A DNA stretch of 64,000 nucleotides from contig NZ_JADPJG010000003.1 in the NCBI RefSeq assembly GCF_023073335.1, forward strand, positions 37,789 through 101,788, given 5' to 3'. Numbering within the stretch: position 1 is the stretch's first letter; each line of letters opens with the position of its first letter. Both the position numbers and the translations under genes were made by a program. Source of the DNA: Bradyrhizobium sp. 21. GTDB taxonomy: Bacteria; Pseudomonadota; Alphaproteobacteria; Rhizobiales; Xanthobacteraceae. This document shows, piece after piece, positions 8,870 through 16,057 of the stretch. Under the pieces are notes generated by a model. That model was not told the origin of the DNA, made no database searches, and saw only the letters and a program-made list of their open reading frames with translations.

Positions 8870-8886
8870 AGTTCTAAAAACGAACT
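8870..8886. promoter_or_regulatory. Palindrome AGTTC-N7-GAACT, candidate HxlR operator 1
   Basis: Perfect 5-bp inverted repeats AGTTC/GAACT with a 7-bp AT-rich spacer, in the divergent gap about 90 bp upstream of the SDR start. An identical arrangement occurs at 8948-8964 and a weaker GAACT half site ends at 8904. Binding by the adjacent HxlR protein is inferred from position and symmetry. Confidence 0.55.
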
Positions 8887-8947
8887 GTCAATTCTGGTAG
8901 AACTCGTGCGGAAATACGCATGCCCGGCAAGGGATTGTTTCTCGTTA

Positions 8948-8964
8948 AGTTCCAATCTAGAACT
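8948..8964. promoter_or_regulatory. Palindrome AGTTC-N7-GAACT, candidate HxlR operator 2
   Basis: Second perfect AGTTC/GAACT pair with the same 7-bp spacing as the site at 8870-8886, located about 65 bp upstream of the HxlR gene. Its position suits autoregulation. Confidence 0.55.
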
Positions 8965-9029
8965 ATCGCGTGAACAAGAGAGGCCATGGACGATTAGAGT
9001 GGAAGCCGCGGGCAGAGTGGAGAGCATGA

Positions 9030-9602
9030 ATGAAATGGGGTGAGCTGGAGGAAGAGCCATGTTCGATGGCCCGAACCATCGGCGTGATCGGCGATCGCTG
9101 GACGCTCCTGATCCTGCGTGAATGCTTCCTGCGCACACGTCGTTTCGAGGGATTTCAGTCTTCGCTCGGAATTACCCGCCATTTGCTCGCCGAACGGCTG
9201 AAGAAGCTGGTCCGGCAGGGCGTGCTGCGCCGTATTCCCTATCAGGACTCGCCCAAGCGGCACGAATACATCCTCACCCAGAAGGGGCTCGATCTCTATC
9301 CGATCATGATGGCGATCGTGCACTGGGGCGACATTCACATGGTCGACGCCCGCGGGCGGCCTTTGCTGCATGAGCACCGCAAATGCGGCAAGGACTTCCA
9401 TCCGGTCATGGTTTGCTCCGAATGCGGCGAGCCGCTTTTGGCCAAGGAGGTTCATACCCACCCCGGCCCTGGTGCTCGACGCAACTCGCCATCGGCGGCG
9501 CCGGAGAATCCGAAGGCAAAAACAGAGGCAAAAGCAAAAACAGAGGCAAAGGCCAAGACAAAGGCCAAGACAAAGGCAACGACTCGCCGCCGCGCCGCGT
9601 GA
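9030..9602 (+). CDS. HxlR-family regulator with Lys/Ala-rich C-terminal tail
   Basis: 190 aa. Residues 11-115 are an HxlR winged-helix domain: the cysteine of EPCSMA (Cys11), the signature GVIGDRWTLLILRE (18-31), the recognition helix ITRHLLAERLKKLVRQG and the wing with RHEYILTQKG. A Cys cluster at 119, 129 and 132 looks like a small knuckle found in many family members. Residues about 160-190 are unusual: an AKTEAK/AKTKAK repeat ending TTRRRAA, encoded by imperfect DNA repeats at about 9512-9583. It resembles histone-H1-like basic tails and may add non-specific DNA affinity. It is divergent from the SDR gene. Confidence 0.88.
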   Translation: MKWGELEEEPCSMARTIGVIGDRWTLLILRECFLRTRRFEGFQSSLGITRHLLAERLKKLVRQGVLRRIPYQDSPKRHEYILTQKGLDLYPIMMAIVHWGDIHMVDARGRPLLHEHRKCGKDFHPVMVCSECGEPLLAKEVHTHPGPGARRNSPSAAPENPKAKTEAKAKTEAKAKTKAKTKATTRRRAA

Positions 9603-10511
9603 GGTCACTCGCTCCAAATCGCATCAAGGCCTGCTTCGTCAGATCCTGCCTTCGACAGGGATAGGCTTCGGTTGCATGCCGCGACATGATCGAGAGACCT
9701 TTCCGACAGCGGACATGGCCTCTCGTTCTCGCGGCGCGTTTCGCCCGAGGTTTGCTTCGTCATTCCACCCTCTTGTCCAAGAGGGCACAGGGAAGGCCGG
9801 GTGCCGGCTGGCACCCGCGGTCCGCTGCGCGAAGATGTAGCGCAAAAGAGCCGCACAGCAGCATACAGGTGTAGCCAATCACTCGGCCTTCCCTGCGCGA
9901 TGGTTGGACGGCTTATGCCGTGCTCTCCCGGGAGCCGAGTTCCTGCTGGCCTCCCTCACTCTCACAGAAGTCGCCGACACTGCGCCGGTTGACGCCAATG
10001 CCGCATCCGCAAGAGCTTGACCGTAGCAACGACGGTCAGGACCACACGGTTTTGCCGTACGCACGGCCCGCCATTTCGCCGCAGTTTTTCCAGCCCTGTC
10101 GACGGAGCCGGAAACTTACAGGCGAGACGAAGCCTAGCAGCGCCGCTCGTCGGTACGAAGTTTTGGGCTCACGGAGAGCAATCCGCCCTGCCCACACCTC
10201 TCGCACCCGAACGCTGCCGCGTCCACCGCAAGCCCGGCTCGCGAACGTGACGACCACAAGATCGCCCTCAAGGATGAGCCGGGATGAGCGACACATACGC
10301 CAAACCCGAATTTCGGTAAAGTGGAATATTTTCGTGCCGAGGGATTGACGGGGCAGCGGGTGTTTTGCCCGACGGGCAAGAGGCGGAGACATTAAGGAGG
10401 CGACTCGTTTCAGGGTTGAGCGAAGACAAGACTTGGGCCATTCGCCGCCGGAAAACCGCAACATCGAAATTCTGATTTGCGGTCAATTAGTGATCGCCGT
10501 TATTTCATGAG
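9603..10511. other. Gene-free stretch, probable genomic repeat
   Basis: About 900 bp with no convincing gene. Short frames exist on both strands but lack ribosome sites and domain-like composition. From memory, one minus-strand translation near 9639-9878 (containing LATPVCCCAALLRY and TAGASRHPAFPVPS) resembles a spurious peptide annotated many times in Bradyrhizobium genomes, which suggests a dispersed non-coding repeat. The stretch separates the HxlR gene from the AT-richer accessory genes. Confidence 0.5.
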
Positions 10512-11105
10512 CTACCGTCTGGCTCCAGCCGCCTTCGACAAATGCAGTTCGACTGATTGCAGTAGGTCGATAACGTCAGCCGGCCCCATGAAGCCGAATA
10601 GGACGGAACCGCTCAGTGCTGGCGTTATCTCATAGGTGATACCCGTCGGGCTTTTTGACATGGCTGCGCGATTGTGAGCAGGAAACTGCGCCAGTCGACG
10701 GAGACCACCTCCAGTCGTATTGAATCGGTTACCGTGAGCAACTCCATTGCGGAGGTGATACACAAGCTCCAAAATTGGTGCTCGATCAAAATACCGATGC
10801 GCCGATAATTCGTCGCCCAGCGAGATTAGCGCGCCCAAAGCCCACGCCCGCAAGATTTCGGTCTGTATTTTCTGATCCTCTCGGAAGAGGTCGAGGTAGT
10901 AACGCAAATTAAGCGTGTGAAACGTGCCATCTTTCCTCGCTATCTTGCCGATCGGGCTTTGCCCCAGTTCTCCATTTGGCGGCAAGGCGTTTATGGAAAG
11001 GGGATTTGCCGCCACATACTGAGCAACGAGGAAAGCGTAATATCCTGACGCCAAGCGGCCAGCCGTTCGGCTTACCGCAAGCATATTGGTCGGATCAAAT
11101 GACAT
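10512..11105 (-). CDS. Hypothetical protein with HEPN-like Rx4H motif
   Basis: 197 aa, mostly helical in appearance, without signal peptide or membrane helix. The phrase LVYHLRNGVAHGN places Arg119 and His124 in the R-x4-H arrangement of HEPN nuclease-like domains, with an Asn after the Arg as in many members. HEPN proteins act as ribonucleases or toxins in defence and toxin-antitoxin systems. Composition is AT-richer than the surrounding core genes. It is first from the left in a three-gene minus-strand group with a second HEPN-like gene 100 bp upstream. No antitoxin partner is seen next to it. The HEPN call rests on one motif. Confidence 0.6.
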   Translation of the reverse strand: MSFDPTNMLAVSRTAGRLASGYYAFLVAQYVAANPLSINALPPNGELGQSPIGKIARKDGTFHTLNLRYYLDLFREDQKIQTEILRAWALGALISLGDELSAHRYFDRAPILELVYHLRNGVAHGNRFNTTGGGLRRLAQFPAHNRAAMSKSPTGITYEITPALSGSVLFGFMGPADVIDLLQSVELHLSKAAGARR

Positions 11106-11205
11106 AGCACACTCGGCCGTTCTCCAGACAACAGCAATGAGGGTTCACGGTTTGTGGTGCCCTAGGCATTCGCAACTTACCGACGACTGCGCCTGCCCGT
11201 GTTTC

Positions 11206-12183
11206 CTATTTTGACAATGCTGCTTTCACCTTAGGCGAACGGCGGCGCCAGACGTCTTCGTATGGCGTGCTCTCGGTAACGAGCAACTGCCAGAATGCTC
11301 CCGTGTTATCGCGGAACCGATCTGCATTGTTTCTCAAACAATTCAAGGCCGCTCCCGTGGCTTCAGTGAGCACTCCTTCCAACTCTACCATCAGGCGGAA
11401 TACTTCATCGGCAAAGTTGTCGAGGTGGTGCGCCCACAGTTGATCTGTCGGATCGGAGTGAGGGATGAGACTATGAGCGACTTGGATATTCCTTACTTCC
11501 CGGATGGCAGTGAGGATGTCGTATTCTCCATCCGCTCCATCTGCTTTGACTTTTTCAAAGTCCCGCTCAAGCGCAGCGAGTTGCTCTGGCAGAAGGATAT
11601 CTTCCGATCTCGCCATCTCCAGAAGGCTCTGAATCGACGCTGTTACACCGGTTGCTCCTTTCTCGTTTGGCTTATCTAGGAGTCGGTACAACGCCAGAAC
11701 GAGATAGCGCACCATAGAGCGGCGCAAGAATATGCTAGGTTCATATATGTAATCGACCGAAACCTCGTTTAGCCTCGAAAGAATTGGACCCATTATGTGC
11801 TGCGCAAGCCGAGCCTCAAACGCGTCGTCATGAACGCGAAGTCTGCACTCCTTGAATTTATCACTCATAGGAGTTGCGACGATCATCATTTTCTCGGGCG
11901 CAAGGTCCTCCCCGGGCCGCAGAATCCGAACATGCCTGCTGACCACCAAAGATCGAAAGGCGGTGTAAACGTCGAACTTTTCAAAATGAAAGGCGGCGTG
12001 ACCGGGCAACACCTCGACAAACCGTTGTGTATCGCCTGCCAACAGTTTCATCTGATCGTAGAGCTCTGAGAACTTGGACGTGTCGGCTTCAACTCTGAGA
12101 ACATGGCGACATTTGCGGGAAGGTTTCGTCGTCCCCCCACTCAGGGGCCTTACATTTACCTGCGGACTATTTCCAACATTCAT
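11206..12183 (-). CDS. Hypothetical protein with HEPN-like Rx5H motif (AbiU2-reminiscent)
   Basis: 325 aa. A central helical region (about residues 130-275) contains AIREVRNIQVAHSLIP, where Arg231 and His237 form an R-x5-H motif like that of AbiU2-type HEPN domains; SIFLRRSMVRYLVLALYRLL (150-169) looks like an accompanying helix. The N-terminal 100 residues match nothing I know. Base composition is lower in GC than the core genes, with codon choices unlike the neighbours. It may belong with the HEPN-like gene downstream and the nuclease gene upstream as an accessory defence group. Function is not established. Confidence 0.6.
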   Translation of the reverse strand: MNVGNSPQVNVRPLSGGTTKPSRKCRHVLRVEADTSKFSELYDQMKLLAGDTQRFVEVLPGHAAFHFEKFDVYTAFRSLVVSRHVRILRPGEDLAPEKMMIVATPMSDKFKECRLRVHDDAFEARLAQHIMGPILSRLNEVSVDYIYEPSIFLRRSMVRYLVLALYRLLDKPNEKGATGVTASIQSLLEMARSEDILLPEQLAALERDFEKVKADGADGEYDILTAIREVRNIQVAHSLIPHSDPTDQLWAHHLDNFADEVFRLMVELEGVLTEATGAALNCLRNNADRFRDNTGAFWQLLVTESTPYEDVWRRRSPKVKAALSK

Positions 12184-12462
12184 GTGTTACCTCCCTCGGC
12201 GGGCGCAATAAGGCTTCTGCACGGCGATTAGAGAGTCTTCAGACATAGGACGCAGCCGACGCTATTGCGCTCTTCGGACGACGATAGGCTGTGGGCCTTT
12301 GATGCAATTATCGAACGATCAGCACCGGATAGATAAGGTCAAGCGATCGGCTGATCCCCAAGCCTCACGGAGGCGACCCTAAAGTCTACGGGAGCGTTGG
12401 TTTCGGGGATGCACGACAACCGCCCTTGAGTCCCGCCCTACGACCTGTCGCTTGAGCTTCCC

Positions 12463-13914
12463 TCAATCGATCAATTTCTGGAACTTTGATCTAAGCAGCG
12501 GAAACTCCTCGTAAAGATCGTTTTCCTGACGAAACTTGACCAGCGCTTTGAGGTCGGTGTCATCGAGCGCGATGATATAGCCGTGGTCGTCAATTCTACC
12601 ATCTCGGCACCGCCGTTCGAAAAGCGCCTTATTCTTAAAAGTTCTGCATACCAGCAGCCCGACCCGCCCTCGGCTCGGCGAAAACCGACCTATAAGTTGG
12701 TCTAATTCAGGGTTTTCTGGATCGCGGGTGTAGTTTTTGCATTCGACGAATATCTGCGGGGCAGGATAATGCGCCGCAATCCACCTAAAGAAGCCGGCAG
12801 TCACCATGTTTGTATAGGTGATGTCGATTCGTTTTCGACCGTCATGAATCTTGTGTTGAGAAACAGGCGATGTCAGTGCCGGGTAAAACAAGGCTGTAAA
12901 CAGCGCTTCGACTGCCTTTTCGTATCTATCTGCGTCGTCTTTTCCTGGACTGAGGGAGACGACATCATCCAGGAGCTTTGCCCAATCGGGTTGAGCTGCC
13001 TTCTGTAGCTCGGCAATCTTTTCGAGAGACAGGGGAGGACGCTTTTTCGCCTCCTTGCTTTCTTTGTATTCTCTAAGAGCCGCCGGGTATTTCAGCGACT
13101 CGCGCACAATGGCCGCTTTGTTTCCACCGTACTTCTCAACAAGCGCCTTCTTCGTAACTCGGCGTCTGCCGTTCTTCAAAAGCTCAACAAGGGCAGAACC
13201 GCCATCTAGCTCGGCATGTCGCATATGCGTAATCAAGAAATGACGATAGTACTCTCCCGCGTCGAAGTCGGGCTGTTGCCTTACAATGGCTTTCGGTACG
13301 AGCAGAAGCTTGCCACTCTCAGTTAACGGCAGCCTGTCCAGTCGACTGACCCAAAGCTTGCTGTGAGAGTCCCACAGCGGGCCTGTATCAACGCCTTGCG
13401 TCGTTGGTATGCCGTGTTGGTCACACATGCGTTGAGTGTACTCGATCAACGGTCCTCGAATGATATTCGTGGTCATATCAGAAATAATGTCGACGCTGAT
13501 CCCCTCGATCATTAGGGCAGCATCTTCCAGATCAGTAAGAAGGCCGCTCTTTGCCGCCTCGCTAGTGCTCAGGGCGTGCCACAGAACCCTGGCTGAACCT
13601 TTGCCAAGCGCTCGACCTTGAGACTTCCCTTTGGATAATCCAAGATGAGTTTCATTCGGTTCACGGAGAACCAAAAGTAACTCCTCCGCCTCGCGATTTT
13701 TGCCAGCCTTGATTAAACCAAGCACTTGGCGAAAGAAGCTTTGAATTAGATGAACGCAATTATTGCCCCAATCAGACGGCACCGTTGCCAGTGCGGACGG
13801 GCTGATAAAAACCTTCGTGTCGTTTCTCGTATCAACGTCGACAAAGTCCAATGACGGTTGAGTAAGGCCCAAACGAAACTTCTTCGAAATCCTCAACGGC
13901 GCCCCCTGAATCAA
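12463..13914 (-). CDS. Hypothetical protein with C-terminal PD-(D/E)XK nuclease-like domain
   Basis: 483 aa. The C-terminal part (about 325-460) shows a restriction-endonuclease-like core: a helix (DADRYEKAVEALFTALF), Asp364 in RKRIDITY, the Glu391-x-Lys393 pair in QIFVECKNY, and Gln406 in DQLIGRFS on the next helix, the usual Mrr-like order. The N-terminal ~300 residues are unrecognised; they include LPLTESGKLLLVPKAIVR near 195-212 and a lysine-rich helical linker near 280-295. Nuclease activity is inferred from the motif. AT-rich codons and position beside a tRNA suggest horizontal acquisition. Confidence 0.65.
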   Translation of the reverse strand: MIQGAPLRISKKFRLGLTQPSLDFVDVDTRNDTKVFISPSALATVPSDWGNNCVHLIQSFFRQVLGLIKAGKNREAEELLLVLREPNETHLGLSKGKSQGRALGKGSARVLWHALSTSEAAKSGLLTDLEDAALMIEGISVDIISDMTTNIIRGPLIEYTQRMCDQHGIPTTQGVDTGPLWDSHSKLWVSRLDRLPLTESGKLLLVPKAIVRQQPDFDAGEYYRHFLITHMRHAELDGGSALVELLKNGRRRVTKKALVEKYGGNKAAIVRESLKYPAALREYKESKEAKKRPPLSLEKIAELQKAAQPDWAKLLDDVVSLSPGKDDADRYEKAVEALFTALFYPALTSPVSQHKIHDGRKRIDITYTNMVTAGFFRWIAAHYPAPQIFVECKNYTRDPENPELDQLIGRFSPSRGRVGLLVCRTFKNKALFERRCRDGRIDDHGYIIALDDTDLKALVKFRQENDLYEEFPLLRSKFQKLID

Positions 13915-14213
13915 CCCGTATTAGTTTTTCTCAGGTGCTATTTGATACCGAAGGTTGCCGTAAACGCGAGCGCTTTTGTGTTCGCTACTGTTGGTAAGCA
14001 CCGTTTGCTGCGGCGCGTGCGAGAGCCCTGACAAAGCCAAGCCGACGCAGCCCCAACTGCGGGTCCACGGACAATTCAGAAAATGCGGGTTGCGCCACGG
14101 CGATAAGCCTAATCGAGGCAACGACCGCCCATGCCCCGGCTTCGTGCGCCCCATCCTCGGCGTCGCCAGCTGGATAGGCTGACTATGGGGAAATCAAGGA
14201 ATTAGCCGGAGTT
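13915..14213. other. Intergenic region between nuclease gene and tRNA-Met
   Basis: About 300 bp. I see no supported gene, no integrase fragment and no clear repeat of the tRNA 3' end. The nuclease promoter should lie at its left end. The right-hand half returns to the GC-rich composition of the core genome. Confidence 0.4.
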
Positions 14214-14290
14214 TGGTAGCGGGAGAGGGACTCGAACCCCCGACCCCAGGATTATGATTCCCGTGCTCTAACCAGCTGAGCTACCCCGCC
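14214..14290 (-). tRNA. tRNA-Met (CAT anticodon)
   Basis: 77 nt including an encoded CCA. Reading the minus strand gives a seven-base acceptor stem (GGCGGGG with TCCCGCT), a D arm GCTC-loop-GAGC, an anticodon stem CGGGA/TCCTG around the loop ATCATAA (anticodon CAT), and a T arm GGGGG-TTCGAGT-CCCTC. A terminal G-T pair at 1-72 and elongator-like features favour elongator Met. A tRNA-Ile with a modified CAT anticodon is the main alternative. It borders the AT-richer accessory genes. Confidence 0.93.
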
Positions 14291-14467
14291 ACAGGGTCGC
14301 GAACGGCGGAACAGCCGATCTCGCGAACGCGCGGCATATAAGGAAGGGGGCGGCGGGCTGTCAATCCGCCTTCGCTACGCTTCGGCACCACAAGTCCGCG
14401 GGAGAGTGAAAAGCGGGGATTTTGAAGGCCAACTGGCCGTTTTTCGGGACCAGACTCGCGGAGACTC

Positions 14468-14530
14468 CCCCTCACCCGAAATTCGCGCTTTGCGCGGATT
14501 TCGGCCTCTCCCCGCGGGCGGGGAGAGGCG
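14468..14530. repeat. Intergenic palindromic repeat, CTCTCCCCGC family (copy 1)
   Basis: Contains a stem pairing CCTCTCCCCGC with GCGGGGAGAGG and a flanking GAAATTCGCGC/GCGCGGATTTC-type arm. Related CTCTCCCC-bearing units occur at about 15083-15148 and 15886-16022. These look like dispersed non-coding repeats. Confidence 0.55.
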
Positions 14531-14549
14531 GAAGAAAGAGCGAATCCGC

Positions 14550-14906
14550 CTATTTTGGGCGGACGGTTGAGTCGCCGCCGGGGCTGCCGGGGGGTGGGAT
14601 GACCGGCATGGCGCCGTCCGTCGAGGGCGCGGGGGCGTGCATGTCGGGGTCCACGCCGGAGGGCGGGCAGAGCACGCCGTCGGATTTTGCCAATTTGTCG
14701 CCAAGCGGTTCCCGGGACTGGCCGGTGGTGGTGCCCTCGGGGGTCGTGGTCAACCGGTCCGAAGGCGCGCAGCCGGCGGCGCGTTGTGGGGATGGCGGCG
14801 CGGTCGCTTGCGGCGGCGTCGCCGGGGCGGGTGGGGCCTGCGCGATCGCGACGCCTGAGGCGGCGATCAGGAGGCCCGCAAGAATGATGTTTGATGTCGT
14901 GCGCAT
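14550..14906 (-). CDS. Small exported proline-rich protein
   Basis: 118 aa from the ATG at 14906. A longer reading from 14993 would hide the signal peptide. Residues 1-23 form a typical signal peptide (MRTTSNIILAGLLIAASG, cut near IAQA). The mature part is rich in Pro, Ala and Gly and has only two cysteines (AAGCAPS and GVLCPPS), which could form a disulfide. No domain is recognised. Similar small exported proteins are common in the Bradyrhizobium group. Confidence 0.7.
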   Translation of the reverse strand: MRTTSNIILAGLLIAASGVAIAQAPPAPATPPQATAPPSPQRAAGCAPSDRLTTTPEGTTTGQSREPLGDKLAKSDGVLCPPSGVDPDMHAPAPSTDGAMPVIPPPGSPGGDSTVRPK

Positions 14907-14988
14907 GAGAGGGAAACGCCGGGATCGGGGGCGATGTTCCCGGGGAAATGCGATGTGATCGGGGTTGGACCCCCTCAGGTTTCCGCAT

Positions 14989-15066
14989 GTCATTGCGAGC
15001 GTAGCGAAGCAATCCAGGATCCCTCCGCGGAGGCAGTCTGGATTGCTTCGCTACGCTCGCGATGAC
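14989..15066. repeat. Inverted repeat, GTCATTGCGAGC family (copy 1)
   Basis: Arms beginning GTCATTGCGAGCGTAGCG and ending with the reverse complement CGCTACGCTCGCGATGAC, with CAATCCAG and CTGGATTG facing each other inside. A second copy is at 62739-62822. It is a REP-like dispersed unit that could form a long hairpin in RNA. Confidence 0.8.
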
Positions 15067-15082
15067 GGAGTAACTCGCGACA

Positions 15083-15148
15083 TGTCGCGGGTGGAGAGAG
15101 CCCTCTCCCCGACCCTCCCCCGCTCGCGGGGGAGGAAGCGCACCGCGG
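15083..15148. repeat. Intergenic palindromic repeat, CTCTCCCC family (copy 2)
   Basis: Reads GTGGAGAGAGCCCTCTCCCC followed by a CCTCCCCCGC/GCGGGGGAGG stem and GCGCACC. A closely similar order (GTGGAGAGAGCCC, then an inverted repeat, then GCGCAC) occurs at 15970-16022. Confidence 0.6.
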
Positions 15149-15175
15149 GCTTGGCTGCGCGCCGGGCAAATCTCG

Positions 15176-15814
15176 TTACGATTTGAGGTAGCGGATCAGC
15201 GAAAAATGGCCCATCGGCGGCATGGGGCGGCGCTCGGCCAGCGTGACGCCGCCGTGTCTGGCGGCCCAGTTGACGAGGCGGGCCCACGGGAATTCCGGGC
15301 GCCAGCCCAGGCGGCGGGCAAGCGGCGCGAACGCGAGCTCGGAGAGTTTGCGAAAACCCTTTTCCGCGCCGATGTGGTTGACGAGGATCAGCTCGCCGCC
15401 GGGCTTCAAGACGCGCACGAACTCGTCGAGCGTGCCCTCGGGATCGGGCACGGCGGTGATGACATATTGCGCGACCACCGCGTCGAAGAAGTTTTCGGGG
15501 AAGGCGAGGTTTTTCGCGTCCATCACCGAGAGCACTTCGACATTGGAAAGCCGCAAGCTCCGCACGCGCGATTGCGCCTTGCGCAGCATCGGCTCGGAAA
15601 TGTCGACGCCGCAGATTTTTGTGGTGCGCGCATAGTCCGAGAGCGACAGGCCGGTGCCGACGCCGACGTCGAGGATGCGGCCGCCGATCCGGTCGGCCTC
15701 GGCGATGGTCGACTGCCGTCCGGCGTCGAACACCTTGCCGAACACGAGATCATAGACCGGCGCCCAGCGGCCATAGGCCTTCTCGACCCCGGCCCGCGAG
15801 ATGTCTGCTGCCAT
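15176..15814 (-). CDS. pmtA: Class I SAM methyltransferase, phosphatidylethanolamine N-methyltransferase (PmtA-like)
   Basis: 212 aa. The N-terminal YGRWAPVYDLVFGKVF (residues 15-30) is typical of bacterial PmtA. The SAM motif I is ILDVGVGTGLSL (47-58), then GVDISEPML for the ribose contact and EFVRVLKPGGELILVNH (131-147) for post-motif strands. PmtA methylates phosphatidylethanolamine stepwise towards phosphatidylcholine at the inner membrane, important in rhizobia. Some ubiquinone-type methyltransferases are similar, so the lipid assignment is strong but not certain. Confidence 0.8.
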   Translation of the reverse strand: MAADISRAGVEKAYGRWAPVYDLVFGKVFDAGRQSTIAEADRIGGRILDVGVGTGLSLSDYARTTKICGVDISEPMLRKAQSRVRSLRLSNVEVLSVMDAKNLAFPENFFDAVVAQYVITAVPDPEGTLDEFVRVLKPGGELILVNHIGAEKGFRKLSELAFAPLARRLGWRPEFPWARLVNWAARHGGVTLAERRPMPPMGHFSLIRYLKS

Positions 15815-15885
15815 GCCCCCTGCCCTGCGCGTTTCTTTAGAGTGTCATGAACAAAAGTGAGATCGATGCCAACCCCGACGTTGGT

Positions 15886-16022
15886 GCACCTCCCCCGCTT
15901 GCGGGGGAGGTCGACGCGCTCGTGAGAGCGCGGCGGATGAGGGTTCTTTCCGCTCGCGAGATATCGCTGGTGGAGAGAGCCCTCTCCCCAACCCTCTCCC
16001 GCAGGCGGGAGAGGGGGCGCAC
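15886..16022. repeat. Compound palindromic repeat, CTCCCCC/CTCTCCC families
   Basis: Two adjacent hairpins: CACCTCCCCCGC/GCGGGGGAGGT (15888-15911) and CCCTCTCCCGC/GCGGGAGAGGG (15993-16017), with CGCTCGTGAGAGCG between. The second part resembles 15083-15148. It lies between the mnmA and pmtA coding regions and may also act in termination of mnmA. Confidence 0.6.
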
Positions 16023-16057
16023 TTGCGGTGCCGCGGCAGCGCGATCCAATCTCATGA

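Noticed and set aside
9512..9583. Tandem repeats resembling a small CRISPR or minisatellite
   Set aside because: They are in-frame codon repeats for the Lys/Ala tail of the HxlR protein, too short and without spacers.
9639..9878. Short hypothetical ORF on the minus strand (contains LATPVCCCAALLRY)
   Set aside because: Appears to be a translated dispersed repeat rather than a gene.
13915..14213. Attachment-site duplicate of tRNA-Met
   Set aside because: I looked for a second copy of the tRNA 3' end on the accessory-gene side and saw none by eye.
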